Positions 4,539-5,099 of a stretch of 5,099 nt of DNA are shown piece after piece. This DNA comes from Thermotoga sp. 4484_232 (GTDB lineage Bacteria; Thermotogota; Thermotogae; Thermotogales; Thermotogaceae), in NCBI GenBank assembly GCA_002084985.1, contig MZGO01000067.1:1-5099 (forward strand), in the 5' to 3' direction. The position numbers were made by a program, and so were the translations under genes. The notes beneath the pieces were generated by a model. That model did not search any database, had not been told where the DNA came from, and saw nothing but the letters and a program-made list of their open reading frames with translations. How positions within the stretch are numbered: position 1 is the first letter of the stretch; each line of letters opens with the position of its first letter.

Positions 4539-5099
4539 ATGAAGATGCCAGATGCTGGTTTCAGAAAGTACATAGTTATAGCTGGAAGAAGGAACGTTGG
4601 GAAATCGTCTTTCATGAACGCACTCGTTGGACAGGACATATCCATCGTCAGCGATGTTGCAGGAACAACCACGGACCCTGTTTACAAGAGCATGGAACTA
4701 TCTCCCATAGGTCCTGTAACCCTCATAGACACACCTGGACTCGATGATGTGGGGTCTCTTGGAAGACTCAGAATTGAGAGGGCAAGAAGGGTTTTCTACA
4801 GAGCAGATTGTGGAATATTGATAGTGGATGATCAACCTTCCCAATACGAGGAAGATATCACGTCCCTTTTTAAGGAAATGGAAATTCCTTTTGTGATAAT
4901 CGTGAACAAATCGGATATCCTGAAGGATAGAGCGGAGGAATTGAAGAGATTGTACGAGAACAAGTACGATGCAAAAGTTCTCGTTGTCTCTGCAAGAAGA
5001 AGGGAAGGGTTCGATAGCATAGGTGAGATTCTCCACAGTATACTGCCAACTGATGAGGAGATACCATATCTTGGAGACCTCATAGATGGAGGAGATCTC
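4539..5099 (+). CDS. hydF: HydF, [FeFe]-hydrogenase maturation GTPase (N-terminal part)
   Basis: HydF is the GTPase and scaffold on which HydE and HydG help assemble the 2Fe part of the H-cluster before transfer to apo-[FeFe] hydrogenase in the cytoplasm. The 187 visible codons cover the complete GTPase domain: P-loop GRRNVGKS at 16-23, switch region AGTTTDP at 41-47, DTPG at 64-67, NKSD at 123-126 and the SAR loop at 151-153. The sequence continues through [11 protein letters not shown], which in HydF leads into the dimerisation domain. The C-terminal iron-sulfur domain, with its HCGGC motif, lies beyond the window, so intactness cannot be judged. The [15 protein letters not shown] stretches and the start [20 protein letters not shown] agree closely with my memory of T. 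maritima HydF, which separates it from Era or MnmE-type GTPases. GGGGAGTGAG (4524-4533), with 9 bases between GGGGAG and the ATG, supports this start; the Met at codon 3 is a less likely one. A terminator hairpin in the leader may control expression. Confidence 0.95.
   Translation, partial: MKMPDAGFRKYIVIAGRRNVGKSSFMNALVGQDISIVSDVAGTTTDPVYKSMELSPIGPVTLIDTPGLDDVGSLGRLRIERARRVFYRADCGILIVDDQPSQYEEDITSLFKEMEIPFVIIVNKSDILKDRAEELKRLYENKYDAKVLVVSARRREGFDSIGEILHSILPTDEEIPYLGDLIDGGDL

Noticed and set aside
4373..4672. 99-codon minus-strand frame across the hydF start
   Set aside because: It covers the hydF leader and GTPase-coding DNA in antisense. hydF has all GTPase motifs in its own frame, so this is a shadow.
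4698..5083. Several minus-strand frames opposite hydF
   Set aside because: All are antisense shadows of the conserved hydF coding frame and have no supporting ribosome sites or motifs.

Overview
The window looks like a bacterial chromosome segment from a hyperthermophile of the genus Thermotoga or a close relative. The main evidence is the partial gene at the right edge. Its translation matches what I remember of the HydF maturase of T. maritima almost residue for residue over its first 190 or so positions. AGA/AGG-rich arginine codon use, strong GGAGG-type ribosome sites and tight gene ends also fit. This assignment rests on memory, not on a database search.

Layout from left to right. Bases 1-14 may hold the first codons of a minus-strand gene that runs off the left edge. 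Bases 15-272 are non-coding as far as I can tell. Bases 273-1367 (+) encode a 364-residue transporter of the major facilitator superfamily, of the type that carries the YGKVRLWG motif (HcaT-like). After a 182-base gap with palindromes and a possible 16-codon microgene, bases 1550-2467 (+) encode a class I aldolase/lyase of the DapA/NanA superfamily. It keeps the Schiff-base lysine but lacks the arginine typical of true dihydrodipicolinate synthase. A hairpin terminator follows at about 2512-2534. Convergent to it, 4366-2561 (-) encodes a 601-residue putative lipoprotein made almost entirely of LVIVD-type beta-propeller repeats. I count 14 repeat units, which could fold as two seven-bladed propellers. 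Divergent from that gene, hydF starts at 4539 (+) and leaves the window at 5099 after 187 codons, covering the whole GTPase domain.

How the genes may work together. The transporter and the aldolase-family enzyme are co-directional and may form a small uptake-and-catabolism pair, perhaps for a sugar acid or another 2-oxo acid precursor; that is inference. The propeller lipoprotein and hydF look like independent transcription units that share a short divergent promoter region.

The most interesting non-coding signal is in the hydF leader. A textbook intrinsic terminator (4490-4518) sits between the divergent promoter region and the hydF ribosome site, with no gene upstream of it to terminate. 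The C-rich arm of its stem can also pair with a G-run just before it or with the hydF Shine-Dalgarno sequence just after it. This is the architecture of a transcription attenuator or riboswitch-like switch controlling a hydrogenase maturation gene. I saw no tRNA, rRNA, CRISPR array, insertion sequence or phage signature.
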